Part shown: positions 50,031-58,392 of the stretch, piece by piece
Layout of the letters: the number at the start of each line of letters is the position of its first letter
Position numbering within the stretch: position 1 is the stretch's first letter
Assembly: GCA_910587835.1 (NCBI GenBank)
Contig: CAJUNQ010000008.1
Coordinates: 1-60,293 of the forward strand
Length of the DNA stretch: 60,293 nt
Origin: an uncultured Oscillospiraceae bacterium
Lineage (GTDB): Bacteria; Bacillota; Clostridia; Oscillospirales; Acutalibacteraceae
Reading direction: 5' to 3'
Notes under the pieces: model-generated
Databases searched by the model: none
Told to the model about the DNA's origin: nothing
What the model saw: the letters and a program-made list of their open reading frames with translations, nothing else
Made by a program: the position numbers and the translations under genes

Positions 50031-51439
50031 GGGATTTGGAAAGAGGAATTATTGTGCGGATATCCGGTCCCGTGGTGGATGTGGAGATCACGGAGGGGGC
50101 TTTGCCCCGGCTGCGGGAGGAGCTCACCGTGGAGAAGGACGGCGTGGTGCGGGTGATGGAGGTGGCCCAGCATCTGGGGGCCGCTTTGGTGCGCTGCGTC
50201 ATGCTCTCCGCCACAGAGGGCCTGCAAAGGGGTCTGGCCGTGGACGTGCCGGGGCACACCATTCAGGTGCCGGTGGGCCGGGCCACTTTGGGGCGCATGT
50301 TCAATGTGCTGGGACAGCCCATTGACGGCAAGGGGCCTGTGCCTGAGGGCACTCCCCTGCGAAGCATCTACCGCCAGCCTCCCCGTTTTGAGGAGCAGAG
50401 CCCGGCAGTGGAGATTCTGGAGACAGGCATCAAGGTCATCGACCTGCTGGAGCCCTATCCCCGGGGCGGCAAGATCGGCCTGTTCGGCGGCGCGGGCGTG
50501 GGGAAAACCGTGCTGATTCAAGAGCTCATTCACAATGTGGCCATGGAGCATGGAGGCTACTCCATCTTCACCGGCGTGGGCGAGCGCAGCCGCGAGGGCA
50601 ACGACCTGTGGCGGGAGATGCAGGAGAGCGGCGTCAGCGACAAGACCGCCCTGGTGTTCGGCCAGATGAACGAGTCGCCGGGCGTGCGTATGCGGGTGGC
50701 TCTCTCCGGGCTGACCATGGCGGAGCATTTCCGGGACAAGGAGCACAAGGACGTGCTGCTGTTTATCGACAATATTTTCCGGTTCGTCCAGGCGGGCAGC
50801 GAGGTCTCTACCCTGCTGGGGCGTATGCCCTCGGCGGTGGGCTATCAGCCCAGTCTGGCCAACGAGATGGGCGAGCTGCAGGAGCGGATCACCTCCACCA
50901 AGGATGGGTCGGTGACCTCGGTGCAGGCAGTGTATGTGCCTGCCGACGACCTGACCGACCCGGCCACTGCCACCACCTTTGCCCATCTGGACGCCACCAC
51001 GGTGCTCAGCCGGAAGATTTCGGAGCAGGGCATTTACCCGGCAGTGGACCCCCTGGCCTCCTCCTCCCGGATTTTGGAGGCGGATATTGTGGGGGCCGAG
51101 CACTACCGCATTGCCCGGGCGTGTCAGGAGATATTGGAGAAATATAACGAGCTGCAGGACATTATCGCCATTCTGGGCATGGATGAGCTCAGCGAATCCG
51201 ACCAGAAGATTGTGGGCCGGGCCCGGCGGCTCCAGCGGTTCTTTGCCCAGCCCACCCATGTGGCGGAGAAATTCACCGGCCTGCCGGGTATTTATGTCCC
51301 CCTGCGGGATACCTTGGAGAGCTTTGGCAAGCTGGTAGACGGCGAGCTGGACCAGTATCCGGAGGCGGCTTTCTACAATGTGGGCACCTGGCGGGACGTG
51401 ATTGCCAAGGCCGAAAAGCTGGAAGCGGGTGAGCTGTGA
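50027..51439 (+). CDS. atpD: ATP synthase F1 subunit beta
   Basis: 470 residues. Catalytic subunit: Walker A GGAGVGKTVLIQELIHN, GERSREGNDLWREM with the catalytic Glu, Walker B-type LLFIDNIFRF, and the DELSESDQ form of the DELSEED lever. The frame begins with GTG at 50027, overlapping the gamma stop by 4 nt; an alternative TTG at 50036 (LERGIIVRISG) is better spaced from GGAGAGG, so the first three residues are uncertain. Followed by epsilon with a 1-nt overlap. Confidence 0.95.
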   Translation: MRDLERGIIVRISGPVVDVEITEGALPRLREELTVEKDGVVRVMEVAQHLGAALVRCVMLSATEGLQRGLAVDVPGHTIQVPVGRATLGRMFNVLGQPIDGKGPVPEGTPLRSIYRQPPRFEEQSPAVEILETGIKVIDLLEPYPRGGKIGLFGGAGVGKTVLIQELIHNVAMEHGGYSIFTGVGERSREGNDLWREMQESGVSDKTALVFGQMNESPGVRMRVALSGLTMAEHFRDKEHKDVLLFIDNIFRFVQAGSEVSTLLGRMPSAVGYQPSLANEMGELQERITSTKDGSVTSVQAVYVPADDLTDPATATTFAHLDATTVLSRKISEQGIYPAVDPLASSSRILEADIVGAEHYRIARACQEILEKYNELQDIIAILGMDELSESDQKIVGRARRLQRFFAQPTHVAEKFTGLPGIYVPLRDTLESFGKLVDGELDQYPEAAFYNVGTWRDVIAKAEKLEAGEL

Positions 51440-51858
51440 TGGAGACCTTTCAGGTGCACATTCTGGCCGCAGACCGGACCTTTTATGAGGGCCCCTGCGA
51501 GAGCCTGACCATCTCCACCTCTGACGGAGAGTTGGGCATCCTGGCCCATCACAGCCCCATGCTGGCTGCGGTGCTGCCAGGGACCCTGCGGTTTCGCATA
51601 CCGGGGCAGGAGCCCCAGCTGGCGGCAGTGTCCCCGGGCATGGTGAAGGTGGAGGCGAACGAGGTGCTGGTGCTGGTGGACTCTGCCGAGCGGCCGGAGG
51701 AGATTGACGCGGCCCGGGCCCGCCGGGAGGCGGACCAGGCCCGGGAGGCCCTGCTGCAAAAGCGCAGCCGCCAGGAGCATCAGGTGGCGCAGGCCACCCT
51801 GGCCCGGGCGCTGAACCGCCTGCGGGTCAAGTCCTCAACCGCCCACCTGGAGCAGTGA
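51439..51858 (+). CDS. atpC: ATP synthase F1 subunit epsilon
   Basis: 139 residues. The N-terminal beta-sandwich shows FQVHILAADRTFYEGPCESL, TSDGELGILAHHSPMLA and ALVPG-like PGTLRFRIPG; the C-terminal two-helix part is EEIDAARARREADQAREAL...QATLARALNRLRV. It links gamma to the c-ring and modulates ATP hydrolysis. The ATG overlaps the beta stop (TGATG). Last atp gene; no terminator follows before the methyltransferase gene 78 bp on. Confidence 0.93.
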   Translation: METFQVHILAADRTFYEGPCESLTISTSDGELGILAHHSPMLAAVLPGTLRFRIPGQEPQLAAVSPGMVKVEANEVLVLVDSAERPEEIDAARARREADQAREALLQKRSRQEHQVAQATLARALNRLRVKSSTAHLEQ

Positions 51859-51936
51859 GCGGCTGTCTGAGGCTTGATAGAATCAGGAACAAGCTTTCAG
51901 CAGAGACAAATTGAGGTTATTCAGGAGGAAACGCGA

Positions 51937-52632
51937 ATGACGGAAGATATAATCAGTCAATGGAATCGTGCTGCGCTGAAGTATACAGAGGGCCAGGAAA
52001 ATTCCGAGTATGCCGAGAGCAATCAAAGAGTAGTCAAGAGTAGATTCCAGCATTTCCATGGTGAAAAAATATTGGATATGGGATGCGGGTATGGTTTTTA
52101 CTCTGATTATTTCAGAAGCAAGGGAGCACATGTAACCGGAATTGATGGCTCTGAAAAAATGATTGAAATAGCAAGGGATCGATATCCTCTGACGGAATTT
52201 TGCGTTATGGATATCACCAGGCCCTTGGCTTTTGATAATGGGCGGTTTGACATTGTGTTTTCTAACCAGGTGCTGATGGACGTTGAAAATATTGACTTCA
52301 TTTTTTCGGAATGCAACAGGGTGCTGAAAGCGGGAGGGATTCTATATTATTCCATCGTTCATCCCGCGTTTTATGACTGTCAGTGGCTTGAAGATGAGAG
52401 CGGATATAGATATGCCAAGGCAATGAGAAGATACATCAAGCCCTATCAATTCAAAAATGAATACTGGGGTGAGACAGAGCATTTCCATCGTTCCTTATCT
52501 GATTATCTGAATGCTGCGTCGAAAAATGGATTGGTTTTAAAGCAGGCCTGTGAACCGGTTTCTTATGACGGCATAAAGAAAAACAGCGACTTACCTCTGT
52601 TTTTCTTTGCCGAATACCTGAAGTCAGAGTAA
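51937..52632 (+). CDS. class I SAM-dependent methyltransferase
   Basis: 231 residues. Motif I KILDMGCGYGFYSDYFRSKG, strand-2 end VTGIDGSEKMIEIA, and motif IV DIVFSNQVLMDVENIDFI are clear. The start is the ATG at 51937 (MTEDIISQWN) after TCAGGAGGAAAC. Base composition is markedly more AT-rich than the atp genes next to it, which suggests separate acquisition. It sits between the atp operon and MITE-like copy B. Substrate unknown. Confidence 0.85.
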   Translation: MTEDIISQWNRAALKYTEGQENSEYAESNQRVVKSRFQHFHGEKILDMGCGYGFYSDYFRSKGAHVTGIDGSEKMIEIARDRYPLTEFCVMDITRPLAFDNGRFDIVFSNQVLMDVENIDFIFSECNRVLKAGGILYYSIVHPAFYDCQWLEDESGYRYAKAMRRYIKPYQFKNEYWGETEHFHRSLSDYLNAASKNGLVLKQACEPVSYDGIKKNSDLPLFFFAEYLKSE

Positions 52633-52792
52633 CAAGGCAGCGTCCAACAGCGGGAGGCCTGGCCTGTGTCTTTGCTCAAGAGCTGAGATTTTAGGACAGA
52701 TAGCGAGGAGAGCCCGGCGCTTTATGAGCAATTCTGACACGGGCGGGGACCATAGACTGGCCGATAGCTTTTTGATGTCCGTTTACTGAGGG

Positions 52793-52822
52793 GAGGCACG
52801 GCGCAGCCGAGCCTCTTTTTTG
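52793..52822 (+). terminator. intrinsic terminator
   Basis: GAGGCACGGC pairs with GCCGAGCCTC (one A-A mismatch) around GCA, followed by TTTTTT. It is 160 bp beyond the methyltransferase stop. The 52633-52792 stretch before it holds no recognisable gene. Confidence 0.75.
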
Positions 52823-52869
52823 CGCTGGCTTTTGGTGGACGTCCTGGTTTTGCAGGGGCGATTTCAGAA

Positions 52870-53005
52870 GGGAGTGTCCCATTCGCAGATTTTATATAGA
52901 GGACCTGTCTAGGTCTCCGTTCCGTGAACTCCGGATAAATGGGTAATTACAGGGAACTGCCCCTGTAAATCAGTCCTGTTATAAAATGCGCGATAGGACA
53001 CTCCC
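52870..53005. mobile_element. 136-bp MITE-like repeat, copy B
   Basis: Same element as 45264-45399, same orientation, with the inverted ends GGGAGTGTCC / GGACACTCCC. The differences by eye are in the segment after TATAGAGG and one base in GTTCCGTGAAC. Confidence 0.85.
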
Positions 53006-53062
53006 TTTCAGAAAAAGTGCTTGCTTTTTCCGGCAATCTGGTGTATAATAACTGTATTATAC

Positions 53063-53112
53063 GCCGGTGTGATGGAATTGGCAGACGTGATGGACTCAAA
53101 ATCCCATTCGTC
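53063..53112 (+). pseudogene. 5' half of a tRNA-Leu gene
   Basis: GCCGGTGTGATGGAATTGGC through the anticodon loop CTCAAAA closely resembles the intact tRNA-Leu(CAA) at 53254. After the anticodon arm the sequence diverges (CATTCGTCTGTTG) and no acceptor-stem partner CACCGGC, T-arm or CCA follows. A truncated tRNA beside an integrase fragment is typical of a past integration or excision event. Confidence 0.7.
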
Positions 53113-53253
53113 TGTTGTTACCACTTCGGCCGGAACCCTTGATTTTTCAAGGAAATTTGACAATTCAATATGTAAGTGATTTTTAATGTCCCCCCACGAT
53201 GGACCTCCGATTTCTCAGAGGCTCCATCCGGGGTAAGACTTAAAAATATAAAT

Positions 53254-53340
53254 GCCGGTGTGTCGGAATTGGCAGACGAGACAGACTCAAAATCTGTTAT
53301 CCGCAAGGGTGTGTGGGTTCGAGTCCCACCACCGGCACCA
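53254..53340 (+). tRNA. tRNA-Leu (anticodon CAA)
   Basis: 87 nt with encoded CCA. The acceptor stem pairs GCCGGTG with CACCGGC. The anticodon arm ACAGA-CTCAAAA-TCTGT gives anticodon CAA, reading UUG. Class II variable arm and T-arm (GTGGGTTCGAGTCCCAC) are intact. Confidence 0.96.
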
Positions 53341-53349
53341 GAATTCAAT

Positions 53350-53392
53350 GGCTCGCAAACCCAGTAAAATCAAGGGTTTGCGGGCTTTCTTT
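53350..53392 (+). terminator. terminator of tRNA-Leu(CAA)
   Basis: GCTCGCAAACC pairs with GGGTTTGCGGGC, followed by TTTCTTTTTTGC. Confidence 0.8.
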
Positions 53393-53450
53393 TTTGCTTG
53401 GCGCATTGGATTCTTCTCCATGCACATCAGCAAAATCAGGCTTTTTTGAC

Positions 53451-53489
53451 AATGGACCTCCTGTTTTGAGGCAAATTTGGAGGTCCATT
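53451..53489. repeat. 11-bp inverted repeat next to the integrase fragment
   Basis: AATGGACCTCC (53451-53461) and GGAGGTCCATT (53479-53489), 17 bp apart. TGGACCTCC also occurs at about 53201. These could be integrase arm-type sites or an attachment-site border. Confidence 0.4.
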
Positions 53490-53669
53490 TCAGTCATGGA
53501 CCACCGTAGGATATACCCCCATAATCGCGTTGGCAGACGCCACTTTGGAATTGAAATCCAAATGAGTATAGATATTAGAGGTCGTAGAAATATCGCTGTG
53601 ACCCAGCCATTCCTGTATCTCTTTCAAGCTGACCCCGTTTGCATACAGCAAACTCGCGCAGCTATGCCG
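53490..53669 (-). pseudogene. 3' fragment of a tyrosine recombinase (integrase)
   Basis: The reverse strand encodes 59 residues plus stop: RHSCASLLYANGVSLKEIQE, then WLGHSDISTTSNIYTHLD and a tail ending PTVVHD. This is the C-terminal end of a phage/ICE-type integrase with box-II Arg, the His of LGHS and the nucleophile Tyr of IYTHL. Upstream of the Arg the frame hits a stop exactly where direct-repeat copy 1 begins, so the rest of the gene was lost by the rearrangement that brought in that repeat. No start codon is available; not functional. Confidence 0.85.
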
Positions 53670-53895
53670 TTACGGTATAATAACGACAAACGGAAAAAGC
53701 CTTGATTTTCAAGGAGTTGACGCGTTTGCCGTCATTTATTCAATTCCTTTTCCCAGTTGAAATCTGACGAGAAAAATATCGAAAAAAGGAGGCTGTTTCA
53801 TTAACGACAAAATTTAATAGCGTCAGCGGTCCGGTGTATTGCCTGACCGCTGGTTGCCTTGGGGGTTTCACTTTTACAGGTGGGTGCCCTTTTTA
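53664..53895 (+). repeat. 232-bp direct repeat, copy 1 (left border of the IetAS module)
   Basis: From ATGCCGTTACGGTATAATAA to about CCCTTTTTAC. Same length as copy 2 at 58130-58361, about 94% identical by hand count, no gaps. Contains a nested hairpin (GACAAACG ... CCTTGATTTTCAAGG ... CGTTTGCCGTC), an AAAAAAGGAGGCTG segment and a second hairpin AGCGGTC / GACCGCT. In copy 2 it is followed by integrative-element genes, so it looks like a leader region of such an element. Confidence 0.85.
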
Positions 53896-53927
53896 CGGAC
53901 ATACAGATGATTTATGTATTTAGCCTC

Positions 53928-53990
53928 TTGAATATTGATGAAAATCTGCTATACTATAAACAATGTTGTTTATTCTGTTGTTGACAACAA
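53928..53990 (+). promoter_or_regulatory. promoter and dyad ahead of the IetAS module
   Basis: TTGAAT (53928-53933), 16-bp spacer, TATACT (53950-53955). A perfect palindrome TTGTTG-A-CAACAA spans 53978-53990 and abuts the AAGGAGG ribosome site of the first gene; it could be an operator or hide the site in RNA. Confidence 0.55.
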
Positions 53991-54000
53991 GGAGGATAAA

Positions 54001-54243
54001 ATGAAAACTGTAAATGACCTTTTGGAACAAGCCATAAGTGAAACACTGAATTTAAATAATAATGAGGTTTTTTTGCTAAAAGATCTTTTTAAGGGGTATG
54101 AATGGAACAGAATATCACGCGGCGACAGATTGCTATTAGGTACATTGTTTCTAAATTACGTAAATTCATCAAGAACCTATTTACATCCCATTGAGAAAAC
54201 TTCTTCTAAGCAGCAAAAGTATAGAGTATGTAATAATCAGTGA
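54001..54243 (+). CDS. small DUF1413-like protein of the IetAS module
   Basis: 80 residues from the ATG at 54001 (MKTVNDLLEQA) after ACAAGGAGGATAAA. The segment NEVFLLKDLFKGYEWNRISR followed by GDRLLLGTLFLNYV resembles DUF1413 proteins, small clostridial/enterococcal proteins of unknown role, sometimes near mobile genes. Same direction and same AT-rich composition as the two following genes, 59 bp before the ATPase gene. It may be a regulator or an extra component of the module; that is inference. Confidence 0.5.
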   Translation: MKTVNDLLEQAISETLNLNNNEVFLLKDLFKGYEWNRISRGDRLLLGTLFLNYVNSSRTYLHPIEKTSSKQQKYRVCNNQ

Positions 54244-54302
54244 TTTTTATAAGTTGCCAAATAGAAAATCAGTGAAAACCCACTGGGAGGAAGGTATTTA
54301 TA

Positions 54303-55286
54303 ATGAAAGCAGAGTTATTTAAAAGATTATTTAAGGCTATCTTTACAGAGGACACAATATCTTTAAAGAAAATTGCCAATACAATCATACAAGAAGAACG
54401 AAAACTAGGACATAATGTACTTGCAGATGCTTTAGAGAAAATCTCTGTTACTGAAAAACCCAAATACACATTATTCGATAGTAAGAAAACAGAAAGCGGT
54501 TTATCTTCTTTACCCAAAAGTAAACGAACAAATTCGCAATTGGTTTCCTATATATCAAGAGAGCACTTGAAACACCATATGGTTTTACCTGAAAATGTTG
54601 AAGATAGGTTATTATCAATTGAGCAAGAGTATGTTGCCCGTGAAAGGCTAAAAAAATATAATCTTGTACCAAAGAAAAAAATTCTTCTTTATGGACCGCC
54701 AGGATGTGGAAAAACATTAAGCGCAGAGAGAATTGCTTGGAATTTGGGATTGCCATTGTTGAAAGTTCGTTTTGATTCATTGCTTTCATCATATTTTGGA
54801 GAATCGGCTTCAAACTTAAGAATGATATTTGAGTATTGCAAAAATGAACCCGTTGTTTTGCTGCTTGATGAATGTGATTTTATAGCAAAGTCTCGCGTCA
54901 CAACACAAGATGTTGGAGAAGTACCACGAATTGTTAATATGCTTTTGACTTTGCTTGACGAATATGATGCCCCAGGTTTGGTTTTAGCTACAACAAATCT
55001 AAAAGTATCGCTTGATGAAGCGCTTTTTCGGCGTTTTGACGACGTTATTGAAATGCCTATTCCGGGTAGCGAAGAACGAAAACGATTATTGGAAATGACA
55101 CTATCTGCCATACCAGTTTCTCCAAAAGTAGATTTGACGAGCATTTCAGAGCAACTAGAAGGATATTCTGCTGCTAATATCGTTTTAACAGCACAGCGAG
55201 CTGCTAAAATTGGTGTTTTAGCTGGATGTAAAAAAGTGGATAAAGATCATTTTACTAAAGCAATTGAAGAAAGCTCTAAATTTTAG
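54303..55286 (+). CDS. ietA: AAA ATPase, IetA-like (IetAS defence/toxin-antitoxin-type system)
   Basis: 327 residues. An N-terminal helical region of about 110 residues precedes a single AAA domain: Walker A GPPGCGKT (131-138), Walker B LLLDECD, sensor-1 ATTN, arginine-finger-like FRRFD, and sensor-2 region GYSAANIVLTAQRAA. It is followed 22 bp later by a subtilisin-like protease. This two-gene order, AAA ATPase then S8 protease, is that of ietAS, known first from rhizobial plasmids as a stability/incompatibility locus and later reported among anti-phage systems. The whole module is far more AT-rich than the chromosome around it. A GGGAGGAAGG site precedes the ATG. Confidence 0.82.
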   Translation: MKAELFKRLFKAIFTEDTISLKKIANTIIQEERKLGHNVLADALEKISVTEKPKYTLFDSKKTESGLSSLPKSKRTNSQLVSYISREHLKHHMVLPENVEDRLLSIEQEYVARERLKKYNLVPKKKILLYGPPGCGKTLSAERIAWNLGLPLLKVRFDSLLSSYFGESASNLRMIFEYCKNEPVVLLLDECDFIAKSRVTTQDVGEVPRIVNMLLTLLDEYDAPGLVLATTNLKVSLDEALFRRFDDVIEMPIPGSEERKRLLEMTLSAIPVSPKVDLTSISEQLEGYSAANIVLTAQRAAKIGVLAGCKKVDKDHFTKAIEESSKF

Positions 55287-55308
55287 AGCATACTAGGGAG
55301 GGTTATGA

Positions 55309-57873
55309 ATGGCTGAAAATAATATGTTTGATCATCTTCCGCTACCACTTTTATTTTCTGGGAAACCCAAATTACGCGGTAGAGCTCCTACTTCGGATAA
55401 AACATTGCAGAATAAGGAAAATCGTATTGTACATGGTGGTTACATGAAACGTCGTTCAACCGAATTATCTCGTTTTTGGAAAGAACGTCGCTTAGACCGT
55501 ATAGACAGAGAACTACCCAAAATAGAAATGGGAGTTCCTATCTTATTAGAAATTGACCCATCTACAAATATAGATTTTTTACGTGGTTTAGGTTTTGAAA
55601 TTGTATGTGAAATAGAAGATGGTTTTATTATTGTTGCGAGCGACGATGTAGATTTCTCTATTCTAAATAAAAAAGTTGATGCTTTTATTGCAAATATAAC
55701 GGCAAAATGTAATTCACCAGCTAAAATTTATGCTCTTTGCGAAGATAACGATAGATTAAAAAGAGTATTATCACCAGAACTTTTTGAAAAGTGGTCTACC
55801 ATTTTGCCAGATAATATTTATACAATTGATGTTGGCATTAGTTGTTGTGGCAATACTGAGCTTCCTAAACGTCCTGCCCGTGAGGAAGATGAAACTGATG
55901 AACACTATGCAATTCGTGAACAACGCTGGATAAAAAAGTTTAATGATGCTTATATGGCATGGGATGAACTTAAAATGGAGCGCGAAGAAGTTTTAGAAAA
56001 TTTTATCACTGATTATTATGGAGAAATTATAGAACTTGCTGATGGTTCTCAGGGTGTGTCGAATTTGCCAGATAGTTTTTCAGCACGTTTAAAAATCTCT
56101 GGTAAATGCTTATATGATTTAGTCTTGAATTTTGCATACATTTTTGAAGTTTCAGAAAGCGAAGAAATAAATATGGGAGAAAGTTGTGCTGACTATGAGG
56201 ATTTTACAGAAAATCTGCATATTGAATCTCCTGCTACATCCGCGCCTGTTATATGTGTATTGGATAGTGGAATACAAGAAGCGCATAAATACTTAGCTCC
56301 TGCCATTGTTAATAATGAATCAATATGTGTTATTCCTGAAAATGTAAGTACGAATGATGAAGTCAGCGGAGGCGGACATGGAACAAGAGTAGCTGGTGCA
56401 GTTTTATATCCTCAAGCAATTCCAACAGAAGGCACTTACCATTTACCTTGTTGGATTCGCAATATGCGAGTCTTAGATGAAAATAATAGTATGCCTGAAA
56501 GTGTATATCCGCCTAAGACAATATCAATGGCAGTTCAAAAATATCATAATGAAAATACTGTTCCATCAAAAATATTTAATCATTCTATAGGTAGCAATAA
56601 ATCTTGTGAAATGAAACATATGACTTCTTGGGCCGCTACAATTGATAGCGAATCTTATGAAAATGATGTTTTGTTTATTCAAGCAGCAGGAAATATTTCA
56701 CCGGATATAATATCCGCTTATTGGCAAGCAGGTTATCCTTATCCAATGTACTTGGATAGAGAATTATGTAGAATATCTAATCCGGCCCAAAGTTTACAAG
56801 CACTTACGGTTGGTTCCGTGTCAGCAACTGATTTTGAAACTGATGATCTTATTGCATTAGGAAAGAAGATGGAAGCGTCCTCCTTTTCTCGTTCTGGGCC
56901 AGGTATTTGGGACGTTTTAAAACCAGAAGTGGTAGAATATGGTGGTACACATGTGTATAATAAAGGGAGCATTCCACCACAACTTACAACACCACCAGAG
57001 GTGTGTCCTGAATTAATTCGGAAATCACCAGAAGGTCCGGCTTTTTCATCTGATGATATTGGTACGTCCTTTGCAGTGCCAAAGGTTACTTATATTGCAT
57101 CACAAATTGAAAAAATTTTGCCCGACTCTCCTGCATTGCTATATAGGGCTCTTATCGCACAATCAGCACGATGGCCTAAGCAAATCAGTGAACTTAGCAA
57201 AGAGGAATGCATTTCTACCTTACGCCAAATAGGATATGGTATTCCAGATGTTGATCGAGCCACTCATAATGATGATTATCGAGTAACTTTGATAACGCCA
57301 TCCCTTTTAGAGTTAGGGGACGATGATGCACATATTTTTCGTATTCCGATACCAGAAGAACTATCCAGAGTCGGTGAGGATTATGATATTTTAGTTGAAG
57401 TAACACTTTCTTATGCGGCAAATCCTAGACGTACACGCCGATATATAAAGGGTTATTTATCGACATGGTTAAATTGGCAGTGCAGCAGAATTGGAGAGAA
57501 AGCAGAAGTATTTGCACGGCGCATTTTTGAAACTGGTTCGGTCATTGAAGATGATGGAGATTTCAATTGGGTAATTGGAGAAGCTACGAATCGTGGGATG
57601 GCTGATAAATATTCCCGTAAAAATGGTACCTTGCAAAAGGATTGGTGTATAATAAAATCCAATCAATTGAGTGATGCTTTTTGTATTGCGGTTATAGGGC
57701 ACAAGGGTTGGGGTGGTCTATTTAAAGCAAAATATACTCTTGCGGTTAGTTTTGAGGCAATTAATCAAGATATTCCTATTTACGAACCAATAAGAACAGA
57801 GATTGAATTGGCTATTGAGAATAATGAAATTGAGGTTGAAATGTCTGGCAATATCGGCAACAACAAAAGGTAA
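55309..57873 (+). CDS. ietS: subtilisin-like serine protease, IetS-like
   Basis: 854 residues, no signal peptide, so intracellular. About 310 residues of unassigned N-terminal sequence (inhibitory or recognition domain; includes KRPAREEDETDEHYAIREQR) precede the S8 domain. The triad is complete: Asp319 in VICVLDSGIQ, His357 in GGGHGTRVAG, Ser587 in GTSFAVP, with the oxyanion Asn462 in AAGN. About 240 residues follow, with a beta-rich C-terminal domain. A cytoplasmic subtilase next to an AAA ATPase suggests protein cleavage under ATPase control, with the ATPase recognising a trigger or restraining the protease. Site AGGGAGGGTT before ATG. Terminator follows. GC is low throughout. Confidence 0.85.
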   Translation: MAENNMFDHLPLPLLFSGKPKLRGRAPTSDKTLQNKENRIVHGGYMKRRSTELSRFWKERRLDRIDRELPKIEMGVPILLEIDPSTNIDFLRGLGFEIVCEIEDGFIIVASDDVDFSILNKKVDAFIANITAKCNSPAKIYALCEDNDRLKRVLSPELFEKWSTILPDNIYTIDVGISCCGNTELPKRPAREEDETDEHYAIREQRWIKKFNDAYMAWDELKMEREEVLENFITDYYGEIIELADGSQGVSNLPDSFSARLKISGKCLYDLVLNFAYIFEVSESEEINMGESCADYEDFTENLHIESPATSAPVICVLDSGIQEAHKYLAPAIVNNESICVIPENVSTNDEVSGGGHGTRVAGAVLYPQAIPTEGTYHLPCWIRNMRVLDENNSMPESVYPPKTISMAVQKYHNENTVPSKIFNHSIGSNKSCEMKHMTSWAATIDSESYENDVLFIQAAGNISPDIISAYWQAGYPYPMYLDRELCRISNPAQSLQALTVGSVSATDFETDDLIALGKKMEASSFSRSGPGIWDVLKPEVVEYGGTHVYNKGSIPPQLTTPPEVCPELIRKSPEGPAFSSDDIGTSFAVPKVTYIASQIEKILPDSPALLYRALIAQSARWPKQISELSKEECISTLRQIGYGIPDVDRATHNDDYRVTLITPSLLELGDDDAHIFRIPIPEELSRVGEDYDILVEVTLSYAANPRRTRRYIKGYLSTWLNWQCSRIGEKAEVFARRIFETGSVIEDDGDFNWVIGEATNRGMADKYSRKNGTLQKDWCIIKSNQLSDAFCIAVIGHKGWGGLFKAKYTLAVSFEAINQDIPIYEPIRTEIELAIENNEIEVEMSGNIGNNKR

Positions 57874-57879
57874 AGGACG

Positions 57880-57916
57880 GAGGGTTGTACAAATTAACGA
57901 TTGTATAACCCTCTTT
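57880..57916 (+). terminator. terminator of the IetAS module
   Basis: GAGGGTTGTA... pairs with ...TATAACCCTC, followed by TTTT, 7 bp after the ietS stop. Confidence 0.8.
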
Positions 57917-58129
57917 TGTATGTTACAAAATGCTAAACTTGGAGAAAAACGATTTCATGATTTTAGCAAAAGCTTACTCGCTTACATAAAGCTGACGACA
58001 AAAAAGTATTTGGCAATATTTTAACTTAATTTGAAAGAAAAATCATAAAAATATTTCAAATTTGGGTCTAATAAGTAGCGAAAGTAACGAAAAACACCTT
58101 TAAAATGAATGAAAAATACTGGCGTGGGA
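57917..58129. other. AT-rich non-coding tail
   Basis: Between the IetAS terminator and direct-repeat copy 2. No ORF with a ribosome site and no recognisable element; composition matches the IetAS module, so the module appears to extend to the repeat. Confidence 0.4.
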
Positions 58130-58361
58130 ATGCCGTTACGGTATAATAACGACAAACGGAAAAAGCCTTGATTTTCAAGGGGTTTGAGCGTTTGCCGTCA
58201 TTTATTCAATTCCTTTTCCAAGTTGAAATCTGACGAGAAAAATATCGAAAAAAGGAGGCTGTTTCATTAACGACAAAATTTAATAGCGCCAGCGGTCCGG
58301 TGTATTGCCTGGCCGCTGATTGCCGTGGGCGTTTCACTTTTATAGGTGGGCGTCCTTTTTT
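58130..58361 (+). repeat. 232-bp direct repeat, copy 2 (right border of the IetAS module)
   Basis: Offset exactly 4466 bp from copy 1 with no gaps. It directly precedes the integrative-element gene at 58393, so this is probably the repeat's original position. Confidence 0.85.
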
Positions 58362-58392
58362 TGTACTCATTTTCAGGAGAAAGGAGATTCAC

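Noticed and set aside
45264..53005. Composite transposon carrying the atp operon
   Set aside because: The flanking repeats are short and non-coding and the atp genes look like chromosomal core genes; chance insertion of two MITE copies is simpler.
53118..53348. 76-codon reverse-strand ORF across tRNA-Leu
   Set aside because: It is antisense to a well-folded tRNA and has the composition typical of spurious tRNA-antisense ORFs.
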